From JANLVJ01 sp031363945 (GTDB taxonomy: Bacteria > Bacteroidota > Bacteroidia > Sphingobacteriales > Sphingobacteriaceae), in the NCBI GenBank assembly GCA_031363945.1, contig JANLVJ010000055.1:62001-126000 (forward strand): a stretch of DNA of 64,000 nt, read 5' to 3'. Numbering within the stretch: the stretch's first letter is position 1; every line of letters starts with the position of its first letter. The position numbers and the translations under genes are program-made. Of the stretch, positions 37,336-44,688 are shown in pieces. A model generated the notes under the pieces. The model saw only the letters and a program-made list of their open reading frames with translations, had not been told where the DNA came from and made no database searches.

Positions 37336-37897
37336 TTATTATTTCAATTTATGCCTTTTTCAGACTATTTTAATAATATGTCATTATTTTTTTGAAACCA
37401 ATTATGAAACGCTCACCCTTTTAATTAATTGTTTTAAATCTCTTTTGTGACCTTTGAAATTTTGAGGTTAAAAATTACTCTTCGATAGACTTAGAAATAA
37501 TTTAAGATCTTTTCATCAACAGATTATTTAATCTATTTGTTGGGGTTTTTTATGATTATGCTGTAAGAACTCAATTTTTCAAGTGCTGAACTGACTGATC
37601 AGTTGAAATTCCTGTAATACTGACTTCTGCCATTGAGCTTAGTTCTAATCCTGGATCTATTCCGTCTGCAGTTGATTTCGCCGGGTTAACAGAAAACTTT
37701 AAGACTATTTGATTTGGCAGGGTTGACTGCTATCTTCACAAATGCTGGTTTGGTCGGTAAAATAAAATGCGGACAAGACCCTTTGGCAATTTCATTGTTT
37801 AAACAACTTTCTGTCGACAACTTTATATTGTTTCAATGGTTTAATAACAAATTAATTTTAGTTACTTGTACACTAGGCATATTCAATTATCCATCAT
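37336..37897. other. Unassigned stretch with a weak hairpin
   Basis: No convincing gene is seen. A hairpin with CAACAGATT and AATCT-N4-GTTG arms followed by GGGTTTTTT (37517-37551) looks like a weak terminator without an assigned upstream gene. At about 37620-37710 one frame reads IELSSNPGSIPSAVDFAG before a stop, protein-like but unrecognised; it could be a relic. The last 100 bases should carry the promoter of the TlpA-like gene. Confidence 0.5.
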
Positions 37898-38413
37898 ATG
37901 AGATCTTTTATTCTAAAAACCTTTAAAGAGCTCGCCACTGCAAGTTTATTTGTATTGGGGGTATTTAATAGCGACACGCTGTTAGCCCAAAAAACTCCAG
38001 ATTTTATCCCGGATTTTACTTTTTTCAAACTTGATGGTACTGTATTTAACCGACAGCAACTCACAAAAGGAGAGCATACAATCTTTATTCTATATGATTG
38101 TGGTTGTGAGCATTGCCAGCGTGAACTTGTTGATATAGGGAAACACTATTCATCTTTTAAAAATGTCAGTTTCTATCTGGTAACCATGGATAGAAAGCAG
38201 GAAATCGATAAATTCATGCTTTCGTATGGCAGATTTTTAAAGGATAAGCCGAATGTCATACTACTTCAGGATAAAAATATGGAGTTTATTCCCAAATTCA
38301 AGCCTCTACGTTATCCTGGTATTTTTGTCTACTCAGCAGTAGGTAAATGCTTATATTCAAATAGTGGTACCACCCCGCTACAGGCTATATTAAGTGCATT
38401 GTCAAAAGGTTAA
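37898..38413 (+). CDS. TlpA/thioredoxin-like exported redox protein
   Basis: The 171-residue protein has a signal peptide (cut near LLAQ, residue 31) and a thioredoxin-like fold of the TlpA/AhpC-TSA type: PDFTFFKLDGTVF, then IFILYDCGCEHCQREL with redox pair C70-E-H-C73 and an extra C68. The cis-Pro loop is LRYPGIFVY. It should work in the periplasm as a disulfide reductase or isomerase. The 42-base gap to the flavoprotein gene allows co-transcription. The extra cysteine before the CxxC motif is uncommon. Confidence 0.85.
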   Translation: MRSFILKTFKELATASLFVLGVFNSDTLLAQKTPDFIPDFTFFKLDGTVFNRQQLTKGEHTIFILYDCGCEHCQRELVDIGKHYSSFKNVSFYLVTMDRKQEIDKFMLSYGRFLKDKPNVILLQDKNMEFIPKFKPLRYPGIFVYSAVGKCLYSNSGTTPLQAILSALSKG

Positions 38414-38455
38414 TTGAATTAAAATTTGCCGTAAAACATTATTAATTTCGCCCTG

Positions 38456-39652
38456 ATGGAAGATTTGGACGCAATTATAATTGGGGCCGGTGCTTGTGGG
38501 CTTATGTGTGCTGTTCAGGCTGGATTTTTGGGCAAAAGGGTATTGATTCTTGAAAAAAATGAAGTTGCTGGTGCAAAGATTTTAATTTCTGGTGGTGGCA
38601 GGTGCAACTATACAAATCTGAATTCAGGCCCCGAAAATTTCCTTTCTTCAAATACCCATTTTTCTAAATCAGCCTTTTCTCAATGGACAGTTGATGATAC
38701 AATTAATTTTTTTGCTACTTATGGAATTATAGGTCAGGAAAAAACATTAGGTCAATTGTTCCCTGAAAGTAATAAGGCGATTGATATCATAAATATCTTT
38801 ATTGATCTGTGTCAAGACATGGATCAGAAATTACAACTTGACGCAGAAGTCACTGCTATCAATAAAAATGAAAGAGGCGTTTTTGAAGTTAGTTACGTCA
38901 AAAACGGTAAGGTATCAACCGTAAACTCCCGGTCAGTTGTCATAGCTTCAGGTGGTCTACCCATTAAAAAGATGGGTGCTACTGATTTCGGTTTGAAAAT
39001 TGCCAGACAGTTTGGGCTCGAATTAACAGAAACTGCACCTGGCCTTGTACCGCTTACCATTACTGGCAAAGATGAAGAATGGTATGCCCTTCTTTCAGGA
39101 ACAACTGTTTTCTCAAGGGTATCAAATGAATTCATCAGTTTTGAAGAAAATATTTTATTTACCCACTGGGGTTTAAGTGGGCCTGCTATTCTTCAAATTT
39201 CATCTTATTGGCGCCCGGGAGAACAAATCTGGATTAATCTGTTGCCGAATGATTCAATCAGCGAACTGATACGCATTGAGAAAAATAAAAATGGGAAAAG
39301 ATTATTATTACACATTCTGGCTGAATGCTTCACACGAAAATTTGCTGAAGCATTGGGAAGGTATCTTCCAACAGAAAAAAACCTGGCATCTTTAACAAAT
39401 GAAGACCTGGATACAATTGAATCTTTCATTCATCAGTTTAGCATCAAACCTGCAGGAGATAAAGGGTATGACAAGGCTGAAGTAATGCGTGGTGGGGTTT
39501 CTACAGATGAATTATCTTCTAAAACGCTTGAAGCAAAGAAGATTCCTGGATTATATTTTGGTGGTGAATGTGTTGATGTAACTGGATGGCTGGGTGGTTA
39601 CAATTTTCAATGGGCCTGGGCAAGTGGTTATGTAATTGCCCAAAATATCTAA
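38456..39652 (+). CDS. HI0933/BaiN-type NAD(P)/FAD-dependent oxidoreductase
   Basis: The 398-residue flavoprotein has the N-terminal dinucleotide site DAIIIGAGACGLMCAVQAG (residues 4-22), the GGGRCNYTN segment typical of the HI0933 family (about residues 46-54), and a C-terminal FAD contact YFGGECVDVTGWLGGYNFQ. The family is annotated as aminoacetone oxidase-like or BaiN-like; the natural substrate is uncertain. It is cytoplasmic. The YjbQ gene follows 17 bases downstream, so the two are likely co-transcribed. Confidence 0.92.
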   Translation: MEDLDAIIIGAGACGLMCAVQAGFLGKRVLILEKNEVAGAKILISGGGRCNYTNLNSGPENFLSSNTHFSKSAFSQWTVDDTINFFATYGIIGQEKTLGQLFPESNKAIDIINIFIDLCQDMDQKLQLDAEVTAINKNERGVFEVSYVKNGKVSTVNSRSVVIASGGLPIKKMGATDFGLKIARQFGLELTETAPGLVPLTITGKDEEWYALLSGTTVFSRVSNEFISFEENILFTHWGLSGPAILQISSYWRPGEQIWINLLPNDSISELIRIEKNKNGKRLLLHILAECFTRKFAEALGRYLPTEKNLASLTNEDLDTIESFIHQFSIKPAGDKGYDKAEVMRGGVSTDELSSKTLEAKKIPGLYFGGECVDVTGWLGGYNFQWAWASGYVIAQNI

Positions 39653-39669
39653 ACTCTTATTAAAACAGG

Positions 39670-40095
39670 ATGGAACTACAGCAAGTAAATTTCAGTTTAC
39701 CCCCTTATCGCCGTGGCTTTCATTTAATAACCCATGAAATAACACAAGAAATAAAGTTTCTTCCTGAATTTACAGCTGGAGTTCTTCAACTATTTATCCT
39801 ACATACTTCAGCAAGCATTAGTATTAATGAAAATACAGATTCGTCAGTAAGATTAGATTTCGAAACACATTTTAACAAGCTTGCACCTGAAAACCAACCT
39901 TATTATCTGCACAATGATGAAGGTAGTGACGATATGCCAGCTCACTTAAAAAGTAGTCTGCTTGGCTGTTCAGTGTTAGTTCCTATACAGGATGGTAAAC
40001 TGAAACTCGGTATCTGGCAGGGAATATACCTTGGTGAGCATCGCAATCAGGCCGAAGGCCGAAATTTTACAGCAACGCTCTGGGGAAATAGATAA
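39670..40095 (+). CDS. YjbQ family protein (UPF0047)
   Basis: The 141-residue protein matches the YjbQ/UPF0047 family: LFILHTSASISINENTD (about residues 42-58), the loop HNDEGSDDMPAHLKSSLLG (about 78-96) and the end segment LGIWQGIYLGEHRN. Conserved His, Asp and Glu form a metal-like pocket. Family members have weak thiamine-phosphate synthase activity in vitro, but the cellular role is not settled. It is close downstream of the HI0933-type flavoprotein. Confidence 0.92.
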   Translation: MELQQVNFSLPPYRRGFHLITHEITQEIKFLPEFTAGVLQLFILHTSASISINENTDSSVRLDFETHFNKLAPENQPYYLHNDEGSDDMPAHLKSSLLGCSVLVPIQDGKLKLGIWQGIYLGEHRNQAEGRNFTATLWGNR

Positions 40096-40139
40096 ACCTT
40101 TTTTGGTGCAGAATTTGCTTAGGTTTCCGAAACGGTATT

Positions 40140-40346
40140 ATGGAAAATTCCAGAGATAATTCATCGCATAAATTAGTTCATACCCTGGGCTGGATTGTTA
40201 GGAAAACACTTGTTCTGACTTCCAAAATTATTATTCTGACTTTTAAATTTGGACTTAAGTTCATAATTAGTAAACTTACTGTAGCACCTGTTCAAACTCA
40301 ATTAGAGTCAGATGATCAAAAGCGTAACCCTTATCAAAAAGAATAA
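40140..40346 (+). CDS. Small basic membrane-associated hypothetical protein
   Basis: The 68-residue product starts at ATG 40140 and has a long hydrophobic, Lys-rich central segment (LVLTSKIIILTFKFGLKFII, about residues 22-41) between polar ends. It could span the membrane once. No family is recognised. It lies 44 bases after yjbQ on the same strand and its stop codon is only a few bases from the convergent carbonic anhydrase gene, which supports it being real. Confidence 0.6.
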   Translation: MENSRDNSSHKLVHTLGWIVRKTLVLTSKIIILTFKFGLKFIISKLTVAPVQTQLESDDQKRNPYQKE

Positions 40347-40350
40347 TCTA

Positions 40351-40998
40351 TTAATACCATTTAGTTGTGCTTAGGTTATAGATCTTTTGAATTTCTTTCA
40401 ATTTTTCGTCAAAATTAAAATCAAGGTCTGTCAAGAAGCCTGTACTAAAATCGAATACCCAACCATGTACAATTGGAAACCCACCCTTGGCATAGGATGT
40501 TTGTACCTCTGCAGTCTTGGTTACATTAATACATTGTTCAATAACATTAACTTCAACCAATCTGCGGTAACGCTCTTCTTGATTTGCAATCGCGTCTAAC
40601 TCTTCCTGATGTATCCTATAAACGTCCCTGATATTTCTAAGCCATGGGTTGAGAAGACCAAGATCTTTACTTTGCATTGCCGCAAGTATGGCCCCACAAT
40701 TATAATGGCCACAAATAATAATATGCTTTATTTCCAGGTGAATAACTGCATAGTTAATTACTGATAGTGCATTCAAATCATTATTAATGACCATATTACC
40801 TAGATTTCTATGAACAAAGAGTTCACCTGCTTCCATGCCCATAATCTCATTAGGCGGAATCCGGCTATCTGAACAGCCAATATAAAGGTACTCAGGGCTT
40901 TGGCCAGCTACCAGTTTAGTGAAAAAGTCTGGATCCATTGAGATCTTTGAATCAACCCATATTTTATTATTTTCTGAAATCTGCTTATATAAAGTCAT
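40351..40998 (-). CDS. Beta-class carbonic anhydrase
   Basis: The 215-residue enzyme interconverts CO2 and bicarbonate. Zinc ligands and the catalytic dyad are visible: C42, D44, R46 in IGCSDSRIPP and H98, C101 in CGHYNCGA. HRNLGNMV (about residues 63-70) is a further family block. Length and motifs match E. coli Can-type enzymes; it has no signal peptide, so cytoplasmic. It is monocistronic and convergent with a small membrane protein gene. Confidence 0.96.
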   Translation of the reverse strand: MTLYKQISENNKIWVDSKISMDPDFFTKLVAGQSPEYLYIGCSDSRIPPNEIMGMEAGELFVHRNLGNMVINNDLNALSVINYAVIHLEIKHIIICGHYNCGAILAAMQSKDLGLLNPWLRNIRDVYRIHQEELDAIANQEERYRRLVEVNVIEQCINVTKTAEVQTSYAKGGFPIVHGWVFDFSTGFLTDLDFNFDEKLKEIQKIYNLSTTKWY

Positions 40999-41184
40999 GA
41001 GTAAAATTTGAGATTAGGCATTTTAAGACCCTTATGGTAGTAAAATAGTAAAAAAAAACGCTGGTTATCAATATTTCAAAGCTCGAACAAAACCTTTCCC
41101 TAAACAATACAGATCAACTACAAATCAATAAAAAAAGGCAACATCTTTTTTAATAATTCCGTATCAGTAATTAATATCACTGCT

Positions 41185-41400
41185 ATGATACACAAACGCT
41201 TTAAAAACGGTGCTGAAGACATTATTTCTTTTACATATTCAAAATCAGCTGGTGTTTTCACCCTGAGGTTAAAGAATAATGCAGTAATTCATTATGAGGC
41301 TAAAGGTCCTGAGATTTTTCTACAGTGGCTCAGTGAAAATCAAATTCCTGAACAGCCAAAGCTAAAGCCAACCATGAATTTTCTCGAAGGCTCATTATAG
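41185..41400 (+). CDS. Small hypothetical protein
   Basis: The frame of 71 codons starts with ATG at 41185. The product is beta-rich (IISFTYSKSAGVFTLRLKNN, then VIHYEAKGPEIFLQWLSENQ), loosely like KTSC-type small domains, but I cannot assign a family. It is isolated between the carbonic anhydrase (divergent) and the LysE gene (convergent) with no overlap. Confidence 0.55.
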   Translation: MIHKRFKNGAEDIISFTYSKSAGVFTLRLKNNAVIHYEAKGPEIFLQWLSENQIPEQPKLKPTMNFLEGSL

Positions 41401-41486
41401 ATATTCAGCATCAGTTTATTCATATATCTAAAAACAATTGAGCATAACATCATTCTGCCCAGAAATCTTCTTTTACTCGTTATAAA

Positions 41487-42104
41487 TTATTTAAAACCAA
41501 GAAAAATCAATTTTCCGAGTTGAAAAGCTGCAAGTGTAAAAAATAATACGGCTATACCTTTATTGATAAGCTGGTTACTCAGAGTAAATTTTTTAAAAAC
41601 AAAACCAGCAAATTTTGAGTAAGCCAACAAACAAATTCCAGCTCCGATTGATGATCCAATACTGAAAATTAAAATTCCGAACCAACCTGTCACTATCCAC
41701 CCATGTGATATCAGGTATGTACCCATGACCCCCCAAAAAGGGATTTGCATAGGGTTCATAAATCCCATGATGATTCCAAGTTTTATCGCTTTACCCCCTG
41801 AATAATGTGATTCAGCTTGTTTATTTCTATTAATCCAGGTAATGATTCCAAGAGTCAGGAATAAAAAAACCATCACCCAATCTATATAAAGGGTAAGTTT
41901 TACTGTATGAGACAACCATTGGGCCCCTCTGACAATTAAGAAAGTTAATAAAAGTTCTATCAGGCAAAATGAAGCGATGAAATTATTTGTCTGTTTTGAA
42001 CCTCTGTTTATTGAGAGTTGAACTACAGTGAGATTTATATTTCCTGGTGGGATATAGCCTAAAAAATTCGCTAAAATTCCAAGAAAAAAAGTGAGTAAAA
42101 TCAT
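41487..42104 (-). CDS. LysE family transporter
   Basis: This 205-residue inner-membrane protein has six hydrophobic segments and the LysE/RhtB N-terminal pattern LGYIPPGNINLTVVQLSINRG (G-x-x-x-PG-P/N, about residues 15-35; P20 and G21 conserved). Family members export amino acids or derivatives. A second Pro-rich loop, MGFMNPMQIPFWGVMG, is also typical. It follows nagA by 50 bases on the same strand, so it may share a transcript, but the exported compound is unknown. Confidence 0.85.
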   Translation of the reverse strand: MILLTFFLGILANFLGYIPPGNINLTVVQLSINRGSKQTNNFIASFCLIELLLTFLIVRGAQWLSHTVKLTLYIDWVMVFLFLTLGIITWINRNKQAESHYSGGKAIKLGIIMGFMNPMQIPFWGVMGTYLISHGWIVTGWFGILIFSIGSSIGAGICLLAYSKFAGFVFKKFTLSNQLINKGIAVLFFTLAAFQLGKLIFLGFK

Positions 42105-42154
42105 TTCTAAAAATTAATGGGATATTAAGGGGTCAAAACAAATCAATACAAATT

Positions 42155-43363
42155 TCAAAATTTTTGATTTGCATTCTGCACTACCCCTTCAATAAACAGT
42201 TGCTTTAATTGCAGGTCTTTATCAAGAACTACCAGGTTAGCAAGAGCGCCTGCCTTGATACGGCCTATATCGGAAAGTTTCATGAGATTGGCGGGTATGG
42301 TCGATGCCATACTTAACGCATCTTCAATATTAATTTTGCCTTCGTGCACACAATTTTTTACGGCGCCTAACATTGTAAGAGCTGATCCTGATAAGATACC
42401 AGTTTCAGTAACATAGCTATTTTCAGCGGCAAAAAACTTATACGGGCCATCTGTAGAGGCAGTTACTGAGTCGGTAATCAGGAATAGTCTTTTACCCATA
42501 ACTTTATGGGCAATTTCTAAACTCTGAAAGCAACAGTGAATACCATCTGCAATAATACTTGCGTTAACAGTACTATGGTTCATGGCTGCTCCTGTTAAAC
42601 CTGGTGCCCGGCTACCAAGCTGAGACATGGCGTTGTAAAGGTGGGTGGTAGCAGTTATCCCCGAATTAAAACCAAGGGTAGCCTGCTCATAAGTTGCATT
42701 ACTATGTCCGGCAGAACATATAATGCCAGCTGCTAGGAGCCTTGATATAAGTTCAGGATTGAAAAATTCAGGTGCAATAGTCATCATTTTAACTACACCC
42801 TTACCGTATGAGATAATATGCTCAAATTCATCAGTGTTTGGGTCAAGAACAAATTCAGCCAGATGAGCTCCCCGCCTTTCAGCATTAATAAACGGCCCTT
42901 CAAGATGTAAACCAAGAAGACCAGGCATCTTCTTGGCAAGTGCTTCCCTTACAACATCAATTGCCTTAAAAATGATCGGAACTGAACTCGTTGGGATGGT
43001 TACCTGATAACTGGCAGTGCCACCTGCCAGGTTATGAGTATGAATGGCTTCGAGTGTTTCTAAATCCTGGGTATTATTGAAAAGCTTACCGCCTGCACCA
43101 TAAACCTGAAGATCAATAAAAGCAGGAGCAACAATCAGTAATGATGCATCAAAGTCAACACCTTGCTGACCAGGCATTCCAGAATTTAAAGATAAATCAT
43201 CATTGACCCTTACTTTACCAGTATTTTTGTTTAATGAATCACGACGTTCACTATTATTCGCATTTCTAAAAGAGTGAATACGATTATTTTCAATAATTAA
43301 AATCTGATCAACTAAGACTTGCTCGCCAGTATACAGAACGCCAGCATATATTGAAAATTTCAT
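42155..43363 (-). CDS. nagA: N-acetylglucosamine-6-phosphate deacetylase
   Basis: The 402-residue amidohydrolase removes acetate from GlcNAc-6-phosphate in amino-sugar catabolism and wall recycling. Visible motifs are LHLEGPFINAERRGAH (metal Glu), CSAGHSNATYEQA (His), THLYNAMSQLGSR (His) and LFLITDSVTAS (catalytic Asp). It differs in the N-terminal region, where about 20 extra residues (Asn/Ser/Gly-rich, about residues 36-70) separate the first strands from APAFIDLQVYGAG. The TPR gene upstream is separated by a strong terminator, so nagA has its own promoter or relies on read-through. Confidence 0.95.
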   Translation of the reverse strand: MKFSIYAGVLYTGEQVLVDQILIIENNRIHSFRNANNSERRDSLNKNTGKVRVNDDLSLNSGMPGQQGVDFDASLLIVAPAFIDLQVYGAGGKLFNNTQDLETLEAIHTHNLAGGTASYQVTIPTSSVPIIFKAIDVVREALAKKMPGLLGLHLEGPFINAERRGAHLAEFVLDPNTDEFEHIISYGKGVVKMMTIAPEFFNPELISRLLAAGIICSAGHSNATYEQATLGFNSGITATTHLYNAMSQLGSRAPGLTGAAMNHSTVNASIIADGIHCCFQSLEIAHKVMGKRLFLITDSVTASTDGPYKFFAAENSYVTETGILSGSALTMLGAVKNCVHEGKINIEDALSMASTIPANLMKLSDIGRIKAGALANLVVLDKDLQLKQLFIEGVVQNANQKF

Positions 43364-43385
43364 TGAATTTTTTAATAGTTAAACT

Positions 43386-43414
43386 AAAAAAGCCGCCATG
43401 ATATACGGCGGCTT
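43386..43414 (-). terminator. Rho-independent terminator after the TPR gene
   Basis: AAGCCGCC (43390-43397) and GGCGGCTT (43407-43414) form a GC-rich 8-bp stem; on the reverse strand it is followed by TTTTTTAG. It lies between the TPR stop codon and the nagA start. Confidence 0.9.
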
Positions 43415-43432
43415 CCTTAAGGTATATTTTTA

Positions 43433-44566
43433 TTATTTTGCTTTTAAAGCAGCAAGTCTTTTTTGCATTTCTGCAGCCTTATCTGTTTTATTAAGGCGAA
43501 CATAAATTTCTTTTAAAGAGGTCAGTGCAGAAACATCGTCTGGATGTATTGCCAGCGCTGCTTCCAGGTATGGGGTTGATGATTCAAATGTCTTTTTGAA
43601 CTTAGCTACTTCAAGATTGTATTTAGCGACCTGGGTACGGGGTAATGCATTGGCTTTAGATAAAATCAAGGCCGCTTTATTGTAATAGATGGCTCCAAGA
43701 TTGAAATTGGCAGGGAAGTTTTTGGGATCCAGCGCAATTCCTTTTTTGTAGGCTGCCTCTGCACTGTCAATTTGTTTAAGTCCTTCATAAGTAGATCCAA
43801 GCACAACATACAGGCTTGAGTTTTTAGGATCTTTATCGATAGCATTTTTAAGCTTGTCAACGATAAAACTGGCTCTACCCTTTGCAAGGTAATAGTTTAT
43901 CTCATCTGTAATCAAGGCATTATCAGTAGGATATTTTACCCTTGCATCCTGCACTGTCTTTAAATAAGCTGCCGAATCTTTCTGAGCAAGCTGTGCTTCA
44001 GCTAGTAGCTGGTAGTAACGTGGTGTTTGTTTGATTTTCAGCAATGAAGTATATGACTCTGCAGCCTGCTTATAATCCATGGCGCTAGTAGCTGCCACAG
44101 CTGTATTAGTCATCCATGTTGTATCCGAAGGTAGCTGTGCTGATACAAATTTGAAACTTTCTTCAGCACCCTTGAAATTTTTCTCATTGAACATTTTTAT
44201 GCCTCTATTGGCATACACCTGGGCAAGATTGCGACCAGCGTTTTCGAAATCTACTTTATATTCATTCTTTTTATCTAATACCTTTCCAGTTTCGATTGCC
44301 GTTTTGGCAACATTAAGATTCACTTCAAGATTTGCTTTCTTCGTACTGTCAACCGCAAGACTTGAATAGATCAAACTTCTATAGGCCCATGTCTTAGGGT
44401 CATTCTTAGTTTTCTCATTGGCAGTAGCCTTATCGATAGACTCCTTTGCCTTATCAACCTGGCGAATATTAAACAGGTTAAAAGCATTTGTGAGTTCAGA
44501 GTTTTGAGCGAATGCTGAAAAGGTTCCTGCCAGCATAAAGCTTATTAGAGCGACTCTCTTATTCAT
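43433..44566 (-). CDS. Exported tetratricopeptide repeat protein
   Basis: The 377-residue protein has a signal peptide (MNKRVALISFMLAGTFSAFAQ) and repeated TPR helices, for example SLYVVLGSTYEGLKQIDSAE, AYKKGIALDPKNFPANFNLG and TPYLEAALAIHPDDVSALT. TPR arrays bind other proteins; in Bacteroidota such periplasmic proteins are common and mostly uncharacterised. It follows gyrA by 122 bases on the same strand and ends at a strong terminator, so it may be the last gene of the gyrA transcript. Confidence 0.88.
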   Translation of the reverse strand: MNKRVALISFMLAGTFSAFAQNSELTNAFNLFNIRQVDKAKESIDKATANEKTKNDPKTWAYRSLIYSSLAVDSTKKANLEVNLNVAKTAIETGKVLDKKNEYKVDFENAGRNLAQVYANRGIKMFNEKNFKGAEESFKFVSAQLPSDTTWMTNTAVAATSAMDYKQAAESYTSLLKIKQTPRYYQLLAEAQLAQKDSAAYLKTVQDARVKYPTDNALITDEINYYLAKGRASFIVDKLKNAIDKDPKNSSLYVVLGSTYEGLKQIDSAEAAYKKGIALDPKNFPANFNLGAIYYNKAALILSKANALPRTQVAKYNLEVAKFKKTFESSTPYLEAALAIHPDDVSALTSLKEIYVRLNKTDKAAEMQKRLAALKAK

Positions 44567-44688
44567 AATGGTAATTCTAAATTGAGGTTGTTATTTATAA
44601 ATTATAGTGTGCAATAATTTTTGGCGGCATGAAAATCTCTGAATTATACTACAAATTGGCCTGTTATCAGGTCCGCCTGTATTAATTT

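Noticed and set aside
37714..37926. A 70-codon frame before the TlpA-like gene
   Set aside because: It starts with TTG, resembles no family, and overlaps the start and signal peptide of the TlpA-like gene in another frame.
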